Source: Frondihabitans peucedani
GTDB lineage: Bacteria > Actinomycetota > Actinomycetes > Actinomycetales > Microbacteriaceae
DNA: 64,000 bases
Direction of reading: 5' to 3'
Assembly: GCF_039537585.1 (NCBI RefSeq)
Contig: NZ_BAABAU010000003.1
Span: forward strand, 186,001 to 250,000
Shown here: piece by piece, positions 9,387 through 16,282 of the stretch
Numbering within the stretch: position 1 is the stretch's first letter
Layout: the number at the start of each line of letters is the position of its first letter
Made by a program: the position numbers and the translations under genes
The notes under the pieces: generated by a model
Seen by the model: the letters and a program-made list of their open reading frames with translations, nothing else
Database searches by the model: none
Told to the model about the DNA's origin: nothing

Positions 9387-10723
9387 CGTGAGGTCGCTTT
9401 CGTGAGGCTCTCGGAGGTCGAGGGGTCGGACGGGACGGAGGGGTCGGACGTTTCGGACAGGTCGGGCGAGGCCGACGGGACGGACGAGTCCGGCGGCGCA
9501 GTCGGGTGAGAGGTCGCGGGGTGCGAGGCGTCGGCCGGGCGGGCGTGCCTCCGGAACACCCACGTCCGCAGCAGCACGAAGCGCACCACCGTCGCGACGA
9601 GGTTGGCGACGGTCAGCACGACGAGCTCGAGGTGGGGTCCGGCGTCGGGCGCGACCCGGTGGAGCCCCAGCAGGGAGCCGGCGGTGATCAGCCAGGCGAC
9701 CCCGAAGACGACGAGGCCCTGCGCCTGGTGCTTCGCCGCGCCGCCCTGCCCGCGCACGCCGAAGGTGAACCGGCGGTTGGCGGCGGTGTTGCCGATCGTC
9801 GTGAGGAGGAGCGCCAGGAAGTTGGCGGCCTGCGGCGGCACGACCTGCTCGAAGAGGAGATAGACGAGGGCGTAGGCGGCGGTCGAGAGCACTCCCACGA
9901 CTCCGAACCGGACGACCTGGCCGAAGAAGGTGGGGCTGGCGGGCGGGGAGTACGGGTGGCGGCCGATCTCGTCGTAGACCGCGGCGACCGGGATCCTGCC
10001 CCGCGCGATCCCGGTCGCCACCCGCACCATGCCCCTGAGGTCGGCGGTCGCGGTGGCGACGATGTCGACCGAGGAGTGCGGGTCGTCGATCCAGTCGACG
10101 GGCACCTCGTGGATCCGGAGGCCCGACCGTTCGGCCAGGATGAGGAGCTCGGTGTCGAAGAACCAGCCGGTGTCCTCCACGAGCGGGAGCAGGCGCTCGG
10201 CCACGTCGCGGCGGATCGCCTTGAACCCGCACTGGGCGTCGCTGAACGAGACGCCCATCGTCTGCCGGAGCAGCAGGTTGTAGGTGCGGGAGATGAACTC
10301 GCGCTTGCCGCCGCGGGCCACCCGCGACGAGCGGTCGAGCCGGGTGCCGATCGCGAGGTCGGAGTGGCCCGAGAGAAGGGGCGCGACGAGCGGCCCGAGG
10401 GCTCGGAGGTCGGTCGAGAGGTCCTCGTCGAGGTAGACGAGCACTCGGGCGGGCGAGGCCGACCACACCTGCTTCAGCGCGCGACCGCGGCCCTTCTCGG
10501 CGAGGTGCACGGCCGTTACCGAGTCGAGCTCGCGGGCCAGCCGGTCGGCGAAGGGTCCGGTCGCATCGGTCGAGGCGTTGTCGGCGATCGTGATCCGCCA
10601 GGTCTCGCGGACCTGATCGGTGAGGAAGCGGTGCAGGGCGCGGACGCTCTCGACGAGCGTCTCCTGCTCGTTGTAGACGGGCACGACGATGTCGAGGTCG
10701 AGGATCTCAGGCGAATCGGACAT
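9383..10723 (-). CDS. Bifunctional GT2 (dolichyl-phosphate-sugar synthase-like) / GtrA protein
   Basis: The 446-residue protein starts with a GT-A domain (DLDIVVPVYNEQETL, ITIADNASTDAT, the acidic YLDEDLSTD, and QCGFKAIRRD). At about residues 270-390 it continues into a four-helix GtrA domain (FGVVGVLSTAAYALVYLLF, NTAANRRFTF), then a Ser/Pro/Thr-rich tail. The GT2 part should make polyprenyl-phosphate-sugar on the inner face and the GtrA part may flip it outward, feeding the coupled GT39. In many genomes these are separate genes; here they are fused. Confidence 0.9.
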   Translation of the reverse strand: MSDSPEILDLDIVVPVYNEQETLVESVRALHRFLTDQVRETWRITIADNASTDATGPFADRLARELDSVTAVHLAEKGRGRALKQVWSASPARVLVYLDEDLSTDLRALGPLVAPLLSGHSDLAIGTRLDRSSRVARGGKREFISRTYNLLLRQTMGVSFSDAQCGFKAIRRDVAERLLPLVEDTGWFFDTELLILAERSGLRIHEVPVDWIDDPHSSVDIVATATADLRGMVRVATGIARGRIPVAAVYDEIGRHPYSPPASPTFFGQVVRFGVVGVLSTAAYALVYLLFEQVVPPQAANFLALLLTTIGNTAANRRFTFGVRGQGGAAKHQAQGLVVFGVAWLITAGSLLGLHRVAPDAGPHLELVVLTVANLVATVVRFVLLRTWVFRRHARPADASHPATSHPTAPPDSSVPSASPDLSETSDPSVPSDPSTSESLTKATSR

Positions 10724-10787
10724 GCGCCCACGATGCGTGGCGCCCCGATGAGCGGTCCTGGCGAGCCCGATGAGGGCGCTATGAGAT

Positions 10788-10841
10788 GCACGGCGTCCGC
10801 TGTGAGCACGGCGTTCGCTGTGAGCACGGCGTCCGCTGTGA
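10788..10841. repeat. 18-bp tandem repeat, 3 copies
   Basis: Three copies of GCACGGCGTCCGCTGTGA (the middle copy has one T for C) lie between the thioredoxin-like gene and the GT2-GtrA gene. The period is a multiple of three, but the repeat is outside the called coding regions. Confidence 0.9.
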
Positions 10842-10864
10842 GAGTCGCGCCGCCGGGCTGCGGG

Positions 10865-11134
10865 TCAGGCCGCGGGGAGGTGCGCGGCGATCGCGTGGAG
10901 GAGCTGAGGCACCGTCGGAGCCCCCGCGGCACGGAAGAGCTCGGAGCCCTCGTCGTCGGTGAGCACGATCGTCGGAGTCGAGACGATGTCGCGGGCCTCG
11001 GCCCGGTCGGGGTCGGTCGCCACGTCGACGTCGACGTGCTCGAGCCCCGGGACGAGCCGCTCGGCGTCGCCGACGGCGGCGCGCGCCGCATGGCACGCTC
11101 CGCAGAACGCCGACGTGTACAGCTCGAGCCTCAT
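10865..11134 (-). CDS. Thioredoxin/glutaredoxin-like protein
   Basis: The 89-residue product is a minimal thioredoxin fold: an N-terminal beta strand LELYTSAF, redox pair Cys11-Gly-Ala-Cys14, and a cis-Pro segment STPTIVL. It probably exchanges disulfides in the cytoplasm; the CGAC centre differs from the CGPC of classical thioredoxin. I start it at the ATG at 11132-11134 because an upstream ATG at 11158 would run through the 11145-11197 hairpin. Confidence 0.8.
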   Translation of the reverse strand: MRLELYTSAFCGACHAARAAVGDAERLVPGLEHVDVDVATDPDRAEARDIVSTPTIVLTDDEGSELFRAAGAPTVPQLLHAIAAHLPAA

Positions 11135-11144
11135 GGTGCCTGGA

Positions 11145-11197
11145 ACGCAGGATGCCACGATGCCATTCCCGAGGGAACGGCCCGTGGCATCCTGCGT
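11145..11197 (-). terminator. Hairpin with 15-bp arms after the 11214-11495 gene
   Basis: Perfect 15-bp arms (11145-11159 and 11183-11197) enclose a smaller TTCCC/GGGAA hairpin. It lies 16 bases after the stop codon of the upstream gene. Each arm contains the window-wide GCAGGAT/ATCCTGC heptamer. Confidence 0.75.
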
Positions 11198-11213
11198 GCG
11201 CCGGGAGACGGGG

Positions 11214-11495
11214 TCAGTTGACCTCGTCGTTGCGGTCTTCGGGGTCGGGCACGGGGTCGCTGTCGCTCGAGTCGAGCGAGTAGTGCACCTGCAGCTGCTC
11301 GCCCATCATGTGCGCCCGCGTCGCCTTGTAGACGATACCCGTCTCGGTGCCCTCGATCAGGACGTAGTCGGTGATCTCGTCGTCGTACGACCCGTCGGTC
11401 GACACGCGCGTGTCGGTGCGGCCGTCGCTCGGGCCGCCCTCGAAGAACACGACGTACTCGGCGCCTTCGGCGATGGTGGGTTTCTCGTCAGTCAT
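11214..11495 (-). CDS. Acidic hypothetical protein, 93 residues
   Basis: A 93-residue acidic soluble protein with an EYVVFFEGGPSDG segment near the N-terminus, a central beta-rich TDYVLIEG, and a disordered acidic tail (SDSDPVPDPEDRNDE). There is no cysteine or membrane segment. Divergent from the MarR gene, it may share that intergenic control region. I do not recognise a named family. Confidence 0.7.
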   Translation of the reverse strand: MTDEKPTIAEGAEYVVFFEGGPSDGRTDTRVSTDGSYDDEITDYVLIEGTETGIVYKATRAHMMGEQLQVHYSLDSSDSDPVPDPEDRNDEVN

Positions 11496-11534
11496 GGGTC
11501 CTGTCTACCAGTGGCGACTGGACACCGCTCCGGC

Positions 11535-11560
11535 ATAGCCAAGTTATATACTTTGGCTAT
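11535..11560. promoter_or_regulatory. Palindromic MarR operator candidate
   Basis: ATAGCCAA and TTGGCTAT are perfect 8-bp arms around an AT-rich centre that contains a TATACT -10-like element (11547-11552). The site lies 15 bases before the marR-type ATG. Binding there would block the promoter, giving autoregulation of the regulator-exporter operon. Confidence 0.75.
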
Positions 11561-11574
11561 ACACTTGGAGGACC

Positions 11575-12012
11575 ATGAGTTCCCAACCGACCGACATCCT
11601 CGAATCCCTCATCTCGTCGACCACGCGACTGGTGCGCTACGCAGCTCAGGCGTCGGGTCGCAACATGTCCTCCGCCACCGCGCGCACGCTCTCGATCCTG
11701 AGCGCCGAAGGCCCCCTCCGCACCGGCGACCTCGCCCGTGCCAGCCGGATCAGCCAGCCCGGCATGACCAAGCTGCTCCGCACCATGCAGGGCGACGAGC
11801 TCGTCTCGCGCATCGCCGAGGTCGACGACGCTCGCGCCTGGCTGATCCAGATCACCCCCAGGGGCCGCGCCGCGCTCGTCGAGTGGCGGAGCGTCCTCGC
11901 CACCGAGATGAGCCCGCTCTTCGGCGACCTCGACGAGACCGACTGGCAGACGCTCGAGGCGGCCGCGACGCTCCTCGAGGAGCGCAGCCGCCGGGAGGTG
12001 GTGTTCGCGTGA
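11575..12012 (+). CDS. MarR-family transcriptional regulator
   Basis: The 145-residue protein has a central winged HTH: LRTGDLARASRISQPGMTKLLRTM for the recognition helices and VDDARAWLIQITPRG for the wing. Helical dimerisation regions lie at both ends. A strong GGAGG site precedes the ATG. It overlaps the downstream MFS gene by 4 bases (GTGA), so it most likely controls that exporter and itself through the palindrome at 11535-11560. The inducer is unknown. Confidence 0.92.
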   Translation: MSSQPTDILESLISSTTRLVRYAAQASGRNMSSATARTLSILSAEGPLRTGDLARASRISQPGMTKLLRTMQGDELVSRIAEVDDARAWLIQITPRGRAALVEWRSVLATEMSPLFGDLDETDWQTLEAAATLLEERSRREVVFA

Positions 12013-13319
12013 GCGGCAACGGCACCGGCACCGGCACACCGTCCCGCGCTTCCGCGCACGCTCCCGCTTCCGCGCACGCTCCCGCTTCCGCGCACGCTCC
12101 CGCTGAGAGGCAGTCGATCCTGAAGCAGCCGACCGCCGTCTGGGCCATCGCGTTCGCGTGTGTCGTGGCCTTCATGGGCATCGGCCTCGTCGACCCGATC
12201 CTGCCGACCATCGCCGCCTCGCTCCACGCGACGCCAACGCAGTCGGAGTACCTCTTCACCAGCTACCTGCTCGTGACCGGCGTCGCCATGTTCTTCACGA
12301 GCTTCGTGTCGTCGCGCATCGGCCCGAAGAAGACCCTCATGATCGGCCTCGCGCTGATCATCGTCTTCGCCCTGCTCGCCGCCACGTCGGGCAGTGTCCA
12401 GGAGGTCATCGGCTTCCGCGCGGGCTGGGGCCTCGGCAACGCGCTCTTCATCTCGACCGCCCTCGCCACGATCGTCGGTGCCGCGTCGGGCGGAACGGCC
12501 AGCGCGATCATCCTGTACGAGGCGGCACTCGGTCTCGGCATCGCGATCGGTCCGCTCGTCGGCGGCCTCCTCGGATCGGTGTCGTGGCGCGGACCCTTCT
12601 TCGGCGTCTGCGTGCTCATGGCGATCGCCTTCATCGCGATCGCGGTGTTCCTCCGCGGCGAGACGGCCAGGCCCGCCCCGTCGAAGCTGTCGGCGCCGTT
12701 CCGCGCCCTCGGGCGGCCCGCTCTCGCCACGCTCGCGGCGACCGCGCTGTTCTACAACATCGGCTTCTTCGTCCTGCTGGCCTACACGCCCTACCCGCTC
12801 GGCTTCGGCGCCCTCGGGATCGGCCTGACCTTCTTCGGCTGGGGCGTCGGCCTCGCGATCACCTCCGTCTTCGTCGCGCCGCGCCTCACCGCCCACCTCA
12901 AGCGGACCACCGTGCTCAGGATCGCGCTCCCCCTCCTCGCCCTCGACCTCGTCGCGGCCGGCGTGTTCGTCCACGTGCAGGCCGGGCTCGTCGTCTGCGT
13001 CGTCATCGGCGGTCTGGTGCTCGGCATCCTGAACACGGTGCTCACCGAGTCCGTCATGGAGGCGACCGACCTGCCCCGGGCCGTCGCGTCGTCGGCCTAC
13101 TCGGCCGTTCGGTTCATCGGCGGGGCCATCGCGCCGCCCGCCGCGACAGCCATCGCCGACGCGGTCAGCCCGTCCGCCGCCTACTGGTTCGCCGCGGTCT
13201 CGGTCGCCGTCGGATTCGTGATCGTCGTCGTCGCCGGCCGGAACCTCCGCCGCATCGACGACGGCCCCGAGCCGGAGCCCGTCGAGGCCCGCGCGATCGT
13301 GGTCGGTGGCGCTGCCTGA
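12009..13319 (+). CDS. MFS drug/metabolite exporter
   Basis: A 436-residue protein with about 12 transmembrane segments. The early helix carries VVAFMGIGLVDPILPTI (typical of DHA1 antiporters), and the loop motif SSRIGPKKTLM between helices 2 and 3 is present. The 35-residue cytoplasmic N-terminus contains three ASAHAP repeats encoded by an 18-bp tandem repeat. The GTG start overlaps the marR stop. A proton-driven efflux role induced by the MarR ligand is the simplest reading. Confidence 0.9.
   Translation: MSGNGTGTGTPSRASAHAPASAHAPASAHAPAERQSILKQPTAVWAIAFACVVAFMGIGLVDPILPTIAASLHATPTQSEYLFTSYLLVTGVAMFFTSFVSSRIGPKKTLMIGLALIIVFALLAATSGSVQEVIGFRAGWGLGNALFISTALATIVGAASGGTASAIILYEAALGLGIAIGPLVGGLLGSVSWRGPFFGVCVLMAIAFIAIAVFLRGETARPAPSKLSAPFRALGRPALATLAATALFYNIGFFVLLAYTPYPLGFGALGIGLTFFGWGVGLAITSVFVAPRLTAHLKRTTVLRIALPLLALDLVAAGVFVHVQAGLVVCVVIGGLVLGILNTVLTESVMEATDLPRAVASSAYSAVRFIGGAIAPPAATAIADAVSPSAAYWFAAVSVAVGFVIVVVAGRNLRRIDDGPEPEPVEARAIVVGGAA
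12048..12101 (+). repeat. 18-bp in-frame tandem repeat, 3 copies
   Basis: Three identical copies of GCTTCCGCGCACGCTCCC encode ASAHAP three times in the N-terminal tail of the MFS protein. Copy number could vary without a frameshift. Confidence 0.95.
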
Positions 13320-13361
13320 TCCTGCTGCTGTTGGTGGTCCTCCTGGTCCTGCCCCTGCTCT

Positions 13362-13487
13362 GTACATATGGACGGAGATTCTCGGACGATGCCCCTCCGA
13401 TCCCCATGAAGTCGGCGGAAAATCGAGGATCTCCGTCCATATGTACGGACAGGACGTGCAGGATGAAGGATCTCCGTCCATATGTAC
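13362..13487. repeat. 18-bp element in three copies (one inverted, two direct)
   Basis: ATCTCCGTCCATATGTAC occurs at 13429-13446 and 13470-13487, and as its reverse complement at 13362-13379, all exact. Copies 1 and 2 could form an 18-bp stem around a 49-base loop. They lie between the MFS stop and orn. The AT-rich core contrasts with the surroundings, so operators or a repetitive element are both possible. Confidence 0.9.
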
Positions 13488-13545
13488 GCGGGGTAGGAGA
13501 CAGGCACAGAAGTGACGCCCAGCAGGGGCCGTCGGAGGCACTCGC

Positions 13546-13551
13546 TAGACT
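13546..13551 (+). promoter_or_regulatory. -10 element for orn, probably leaderless
   Basis: TAGACT ends 6 bases before the orn ATG with no ribosome-binding site between them. A -35 is not evident. Confidence 0.45.
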
Positions 13552-13557
13552 CGGCGC

Positions 13558-14181
13558 ATGGCATCAAGCGCTGACAGACTGGTCTGGATCGACTGCGAGA
13601 TGACCGGGCTCGACCTCGGCATCGACGAGCTCGTCGAGGTCGCCGTGGTCATCACCGACTTCGATCTCGTCCCCGTCCACCCGGGGTTCGACATCGTCAT
13701 CAAGCCCGACCAGACCGCCCTCGACAACATGGGCGACTTCGTCACGCAGATGCACACGCACTCCGGGCTCATCACCGAGATCCCGAACGGCAAGAGCCTC
13801 GCCGAGGCCGAGTACGAGGTGCTGAACTACATCCTCGAGTACGTCCCCGACGCCGGCCAGGCGCCCATCGCCGGCAACACCATCGGCACCGACCGCACGT
13901 TCCTCGCCAAGTACATGCCCCGCGTCGACGGCCACCTCCACTACCGCAGCGTCGACGTCTCCAGCATCAAGGAGCTCGCCCGACGCTGGTTCCCGCGGGT
14001 GTACTACAACGCCCCGGCCAAGAACGGCGGCCACCGCGCCCTCGCCGACATCCTCGAGTCCATCCGCGAGCTCGAGTACTACCGGCTGGCTGGCTTCGTC
14101 GCCGAGCCCGGGCCCGCCACCGAAGACGTCCAGGAGATCTCGAGAGCAGTCGTGGACAAATGGGCTCCGCGAGTGGGATAG
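13558..14181 (+). CDS. orn: Oligoribonuclease
   Basis: This 207-residue DEDDh 3'-5' exoribonuclease degrades the 2-5 nucleotide leftovers of RNA decay and pGpG. The catalytic motifs are visible: [10 protein letters not shown] (Asp and Glu of Exo I), the NTIGTDRTF region (Exo II), and HRALADI with its His and Asp (Exo III). Length and motifs match the essential actinobacterial enzyme. It is followed directly by tRNA-His, a common arrangement. Confidence 0.96.
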   Translation: MASSADRLVWIDCEMTGLDLGIDELVEVAVVITDFDLVPVHPGFDIVIKPDQTALDNMGDFVTQMHTHSGLITEIPNGKSLAEAEYEVLNYILEYVPDAGQAPIAGNTIGTDRTFLAKYMPRVDGHLHYRSVDVSSIKELARRWFPRVYYNAPAKNGGHRALADILESIRELEYYRLAGFVAEPGPATEDVQEISRAVVDKWAPRVG

Positions 14182-14238
14182 ACTCGTCGGGTTGCTTCGT
14201 TCGTCACGCTCTCGCCAGCGCGGCGGGCGAAGTCGCAT

Positions 14239-14312
14239 GGTGGGTATAGCTCAGCTGGTAGAGCGCCTGGTTGTGGTCTAGGAGGCCGCGGGTTCAAGCC
14301 CCGTTACTCACC
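14239..14312 (+). tRNA. tRNA-His (anticodon GUG)
   Basis: The acceptor GTGGGTA pairs with TACTCAC, the anticodon loop reads TTGTGGT, and the T-arm is GCGGGTTCAAGCCCCGT. A genome-encoded G at 14239 (G-1) faces C73 at 14312, the identity pair of bacterial tRNA-His. CCA is not encoded. Confidence 0.95.
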
Positions 14313-14323
14313 CTGAAGGAGAA

Positions 14324-14354
14324 GGTCCTGCCCCGGTCGGGGTGGGGCCTTTTT
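14324..14354 (+). terminator. Rho-independent terminator after tRNA-His
   Basis: GGTCCTGCCCC pairs with GGGGTGGGGCC (11 bp including G-U pairs) around a GGTC loop, followed by five T residues. Confidence 0.85.
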
Positions 14355-14414
14355 CCGTTACCGCACGTCCGTTCTCGCGCGCCCCGACCCCCAGCAGGAT
14401 CGCGTCGCTCCGCA

Positions 14415-14478
14415 AAACCCTCGCGATCGGCTAGCGCGGTGGTCCTAGGACCACCGCGGCGGCCGATCGGGAGGGTTT
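14415..14478. repeat. 64-bp near-perfect palindrome
   Basis: Two 32-base halves centred between 14446 and 14447 match at 28 of 32 positions, with no loop at all. It stands between the tRNA-His terminator and the GTG of the metallopeptidase gene and is unrelated to either by sequence. It could extrude as a cruciform or bind a dimeric or tetrameric regulator. Confidence 0.9.
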
Positions 14479-14513
14479 AGGGCAGGGGCGGGGGCACGTG
14501 CCAAGCTGACCGG

Positions 14514-14864
14514 GTGGACGATGTCACCGCAGCGGAATTCGAACGACTCGTGATCGACGAGCTCGATCTACTCCCCGACGACATGGTCGACGGCCTCGAG
14601 AACGTCGCGTTCATCACCGAGGACCGGCCGGAGGACGGCTCGCTCGACCTCCTCGGACTCTACGAGGGCATCGACCTGACCGAGCGCGGCCAGTACGGCT
14701 TCGGCGAGCTCCCCGACCGCATCATCCTCTACCGCGAGCCGCATCTGGCCGCCGTCGACACCCTCGACGACCTCCGCGGCGAGATCCACGTCACCCTCGT
14801 GCACGAGATCGGGCACTACTACGGGTTCGACGACGACAAGCTGCACGAGCTCGGCTGGGCCTGA
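14514..14864 (+). CDS. Small zinc metallopeptidase-like protein (HExxH)
   Basis: The 116-residue protein has the minimal metallopeptidase family layout (zincin-like, DUF1025 type). It contains an acidic N-terminus, the FxxLPD motif (FGELPDRIILYREP), and a C-terminal zinc motif HEIGHYYGFDD with two His and a downstream Asp. It is cytoplasmic by sequence. These proteins are widespread in actinobacteria and their substrates are unknown. The GTG at 14514 is the only start that fits. Confidence 0.85.
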   Translation: MDDVTAAEFERLVIDELDLLPDDMVDGLENVAFITEDRPEDGSLDLLGLYEGIDLTERGQYGFGELPDRIILYREPHLAAVDTLDDLRGEIHVTLVHEIGHYYGFDDDKLHELGWA

Positions 14865-14880
14865 GCACCGGCACCGGCGA

Positions 14881-15495
14881 CTACCTCGCCACGACGACGT
14901 CGGCGAGCGAGCGCGGGTCGGCCACGCGCAGGTGGTGGTCCTCCTGCTCGGCCCACATCCGCCACCAGGGCGCGTACGCGTCGGCGTCCGAGCGACCGGC
15001 CACTCGTGTGCGGCGCGTCTCCTCGTCGAGCTCGACCCAGATCCGGAACGTGGCGAGCGCGGACGACGCGGGGGTGAGCGATCCTGCGCCCTCGACGACG
15101 AGGGGCCGCGACGGGTCGAGGCTGCGCCAGGTCGAGGCCTCGGCCAGCTCCCAGTCCCAGCGCCGGTAGCCGGGTTCTGCGGGGCGCAGGATCGTGGTCA
15201 CCACGGCCTCCGACGCCGCGGCCAGCCCGTGCCACCCGGGGTAGACGTCGTCGAGCCCGACCAGCTGGGCGTCGCCGACGAGCGGCGCCAGCGCCTCGCC
15301 GAGCGTCGTCTTGCCGGACCCGGAGCGCCCGTCGATCAGCACCACGGGCCGCCGCGCCGCAAGGCGCTGCCCCGCAGCCGACGCAGCCGCAGCCGCAACC
15401 GACGCCGACGCCGACGCAGCCGACGCGGCCGAAGCCGACGCCAGCGCCCGCGCGGCGAGCTCCCGCAGCAGCCCCGGATCGACGAGCTCAGGCAA
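14881..15495 (-). CDS. P-loop nucleoside/uridine kinase-like ATPase
   Basis: This 204-residue protein has Walker A GRSGSGKTT (about residues 56-64) preceded by an unusually Ala/Ser-rich stretch (residues 15-42). A switch-like LVGLDDVYPGWHGL follows, then VVEGAGS and an Arg-rich lid region (DEETRRTRVAGR). It resembles small-molecule kinases of the uridine kinase family; the substrate is not readable. Its start overlaps the end of the EcfT gene by 8 bases, so it is probably the last gene of the ykoEDC-like operon and might act on the imported pyrimidine. Confidence 0.75.
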   Translation of the reverse strand: MPELVDPGLLRELAARALASASAASAASASASVAAAAASAAGQRLAARRPVVLIDGRSGSGKTTLGEALAPLVGDAQLVGLDDVYPGWHGLAAASEAVVTTILRPAEPGYRRWDWELAEASTWRSLDPSRPLVVEGAGSLTPASSALATFRIWVELDEETRRTRVAGRSDADAYAPWWRMWAEQEDHHLRVADPRSLADVVVAR

Positions 15496-16282
15496 GGACG
15501 AAGCTCCAGGTCCCGGCTGCGACGGCCACGGCGATCGAGACGCCGGCGATGACGACTCCGATCCCGATGAGCACCCACTCGGCGCGGCCGAACGTCGACG
15601 GCCTCGCCCAGGTGCGCGGGAGGTCGCTGCCGAAGCCCTTGGCCTCCATCGCGGTCGCGAGCTTGCTGCCGCGCCGCACCGAGAGCACCAGCAGGGCGAA
15701 CGCCATGCCGGCGCTCCGGCGGACGGCGCCGACGAAGCCGCCGCTGTCGGCGACGCCGCGGGCCCGACGCGCGAGACCGAGCTGCCGCCAGTCGTCGACG
15801 AACAGCCCGACGAGCCGGATGCCGGCGAGGGCGCCGAGCACGAACCGGGCGGGGAGCCGCAGGATCTGCCCCAGCCCGTCGGCGAGGTCGGTCGGGTCGG
15901 TCGTGGCGAAGAGGACGATCCCGGGGATGCCGACGGCCAGGATCCTCAGTCCGATGGCGAGTGCCAGAGCGACGGACCCCTCGGTGACGGTGATGAAGCC
16001 GAGCCGCAGGAGGACGCCGCCGGAGTCCTGCCCGTAGAGCGACGTGGCGACGACCGACACGGGAGCGGCTATCCAGAGAGCGAGGGTCCGTCGCCAGAAG
16101 GCCCGCCAGCCGAGGCCGGCCCAGGCGAGGAGCACCGCCTCGAGCACCAGCGCGACGCCGGCGGACACCCAGTCGATCGACAGCAGCAGGCTGAGGCTCA
16201 GGATCACGGCCGCCCCGAGCTTCGCGACGGGGTTCACCCGCCCGACGGCGCGGGTGGTCTCGACCGGTGCGAGCAGCGTCAC
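15488..16282 (-). CDS. ECF transporter transmembrane (T) component, YkoC-like
   Basis: A 264-residue membrane protein with about five helices and the EcfT cytoplasmic coupling region: the motif RRARGV near residue 175 and later EAKGFGS with its Ala-Arg-Gly variant. It joins the ATPases to the substrate-binding S component. The GTG start at 16280-16282 overlaps the ATPase stop by 4 bases (GTGA). Operon context with a YkoE-like S component and a TPP riboswitch makes this the YkoC equivalent. Confidence 0.88.
   Translation of the reverse strand: MTLLAPVETTRAVGRVNPVAKLGAAVILSLSLLLSIDWVSAGVALVLEAVLLAWAGLGWRAFWRRTLALWIAAPVSVVATSLYGQDSGGVLLRLGFITVTEGSVALALAIGLRILAVGIPGIVLFATTDPTDLADGLGQILRLPARFVLGALAGIRLVGLFVDDWRQLGLARRARGVADSGGFVGAVRRSAGMAFALLVLSVRRGSKLATAMEAKGFGSDLPRTWARPSTFGRAEWVLIGIGVVIAGVSIAVAVAAGTWSFVLA

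Noticed and set aside
13362-13487. Short CRISPR or attachment-site pair
   Set aside because: One of the three copies is inverted, spacing is irregular, and no integrase or cas gene is near, although tRNA-His is close.
14239-14312. tRNA-His as an integration site of a genomic island
   Set aside because: No integrase gene, no repeated tRNA 3' end downstream, and the flanking genes are ordinary core genes.
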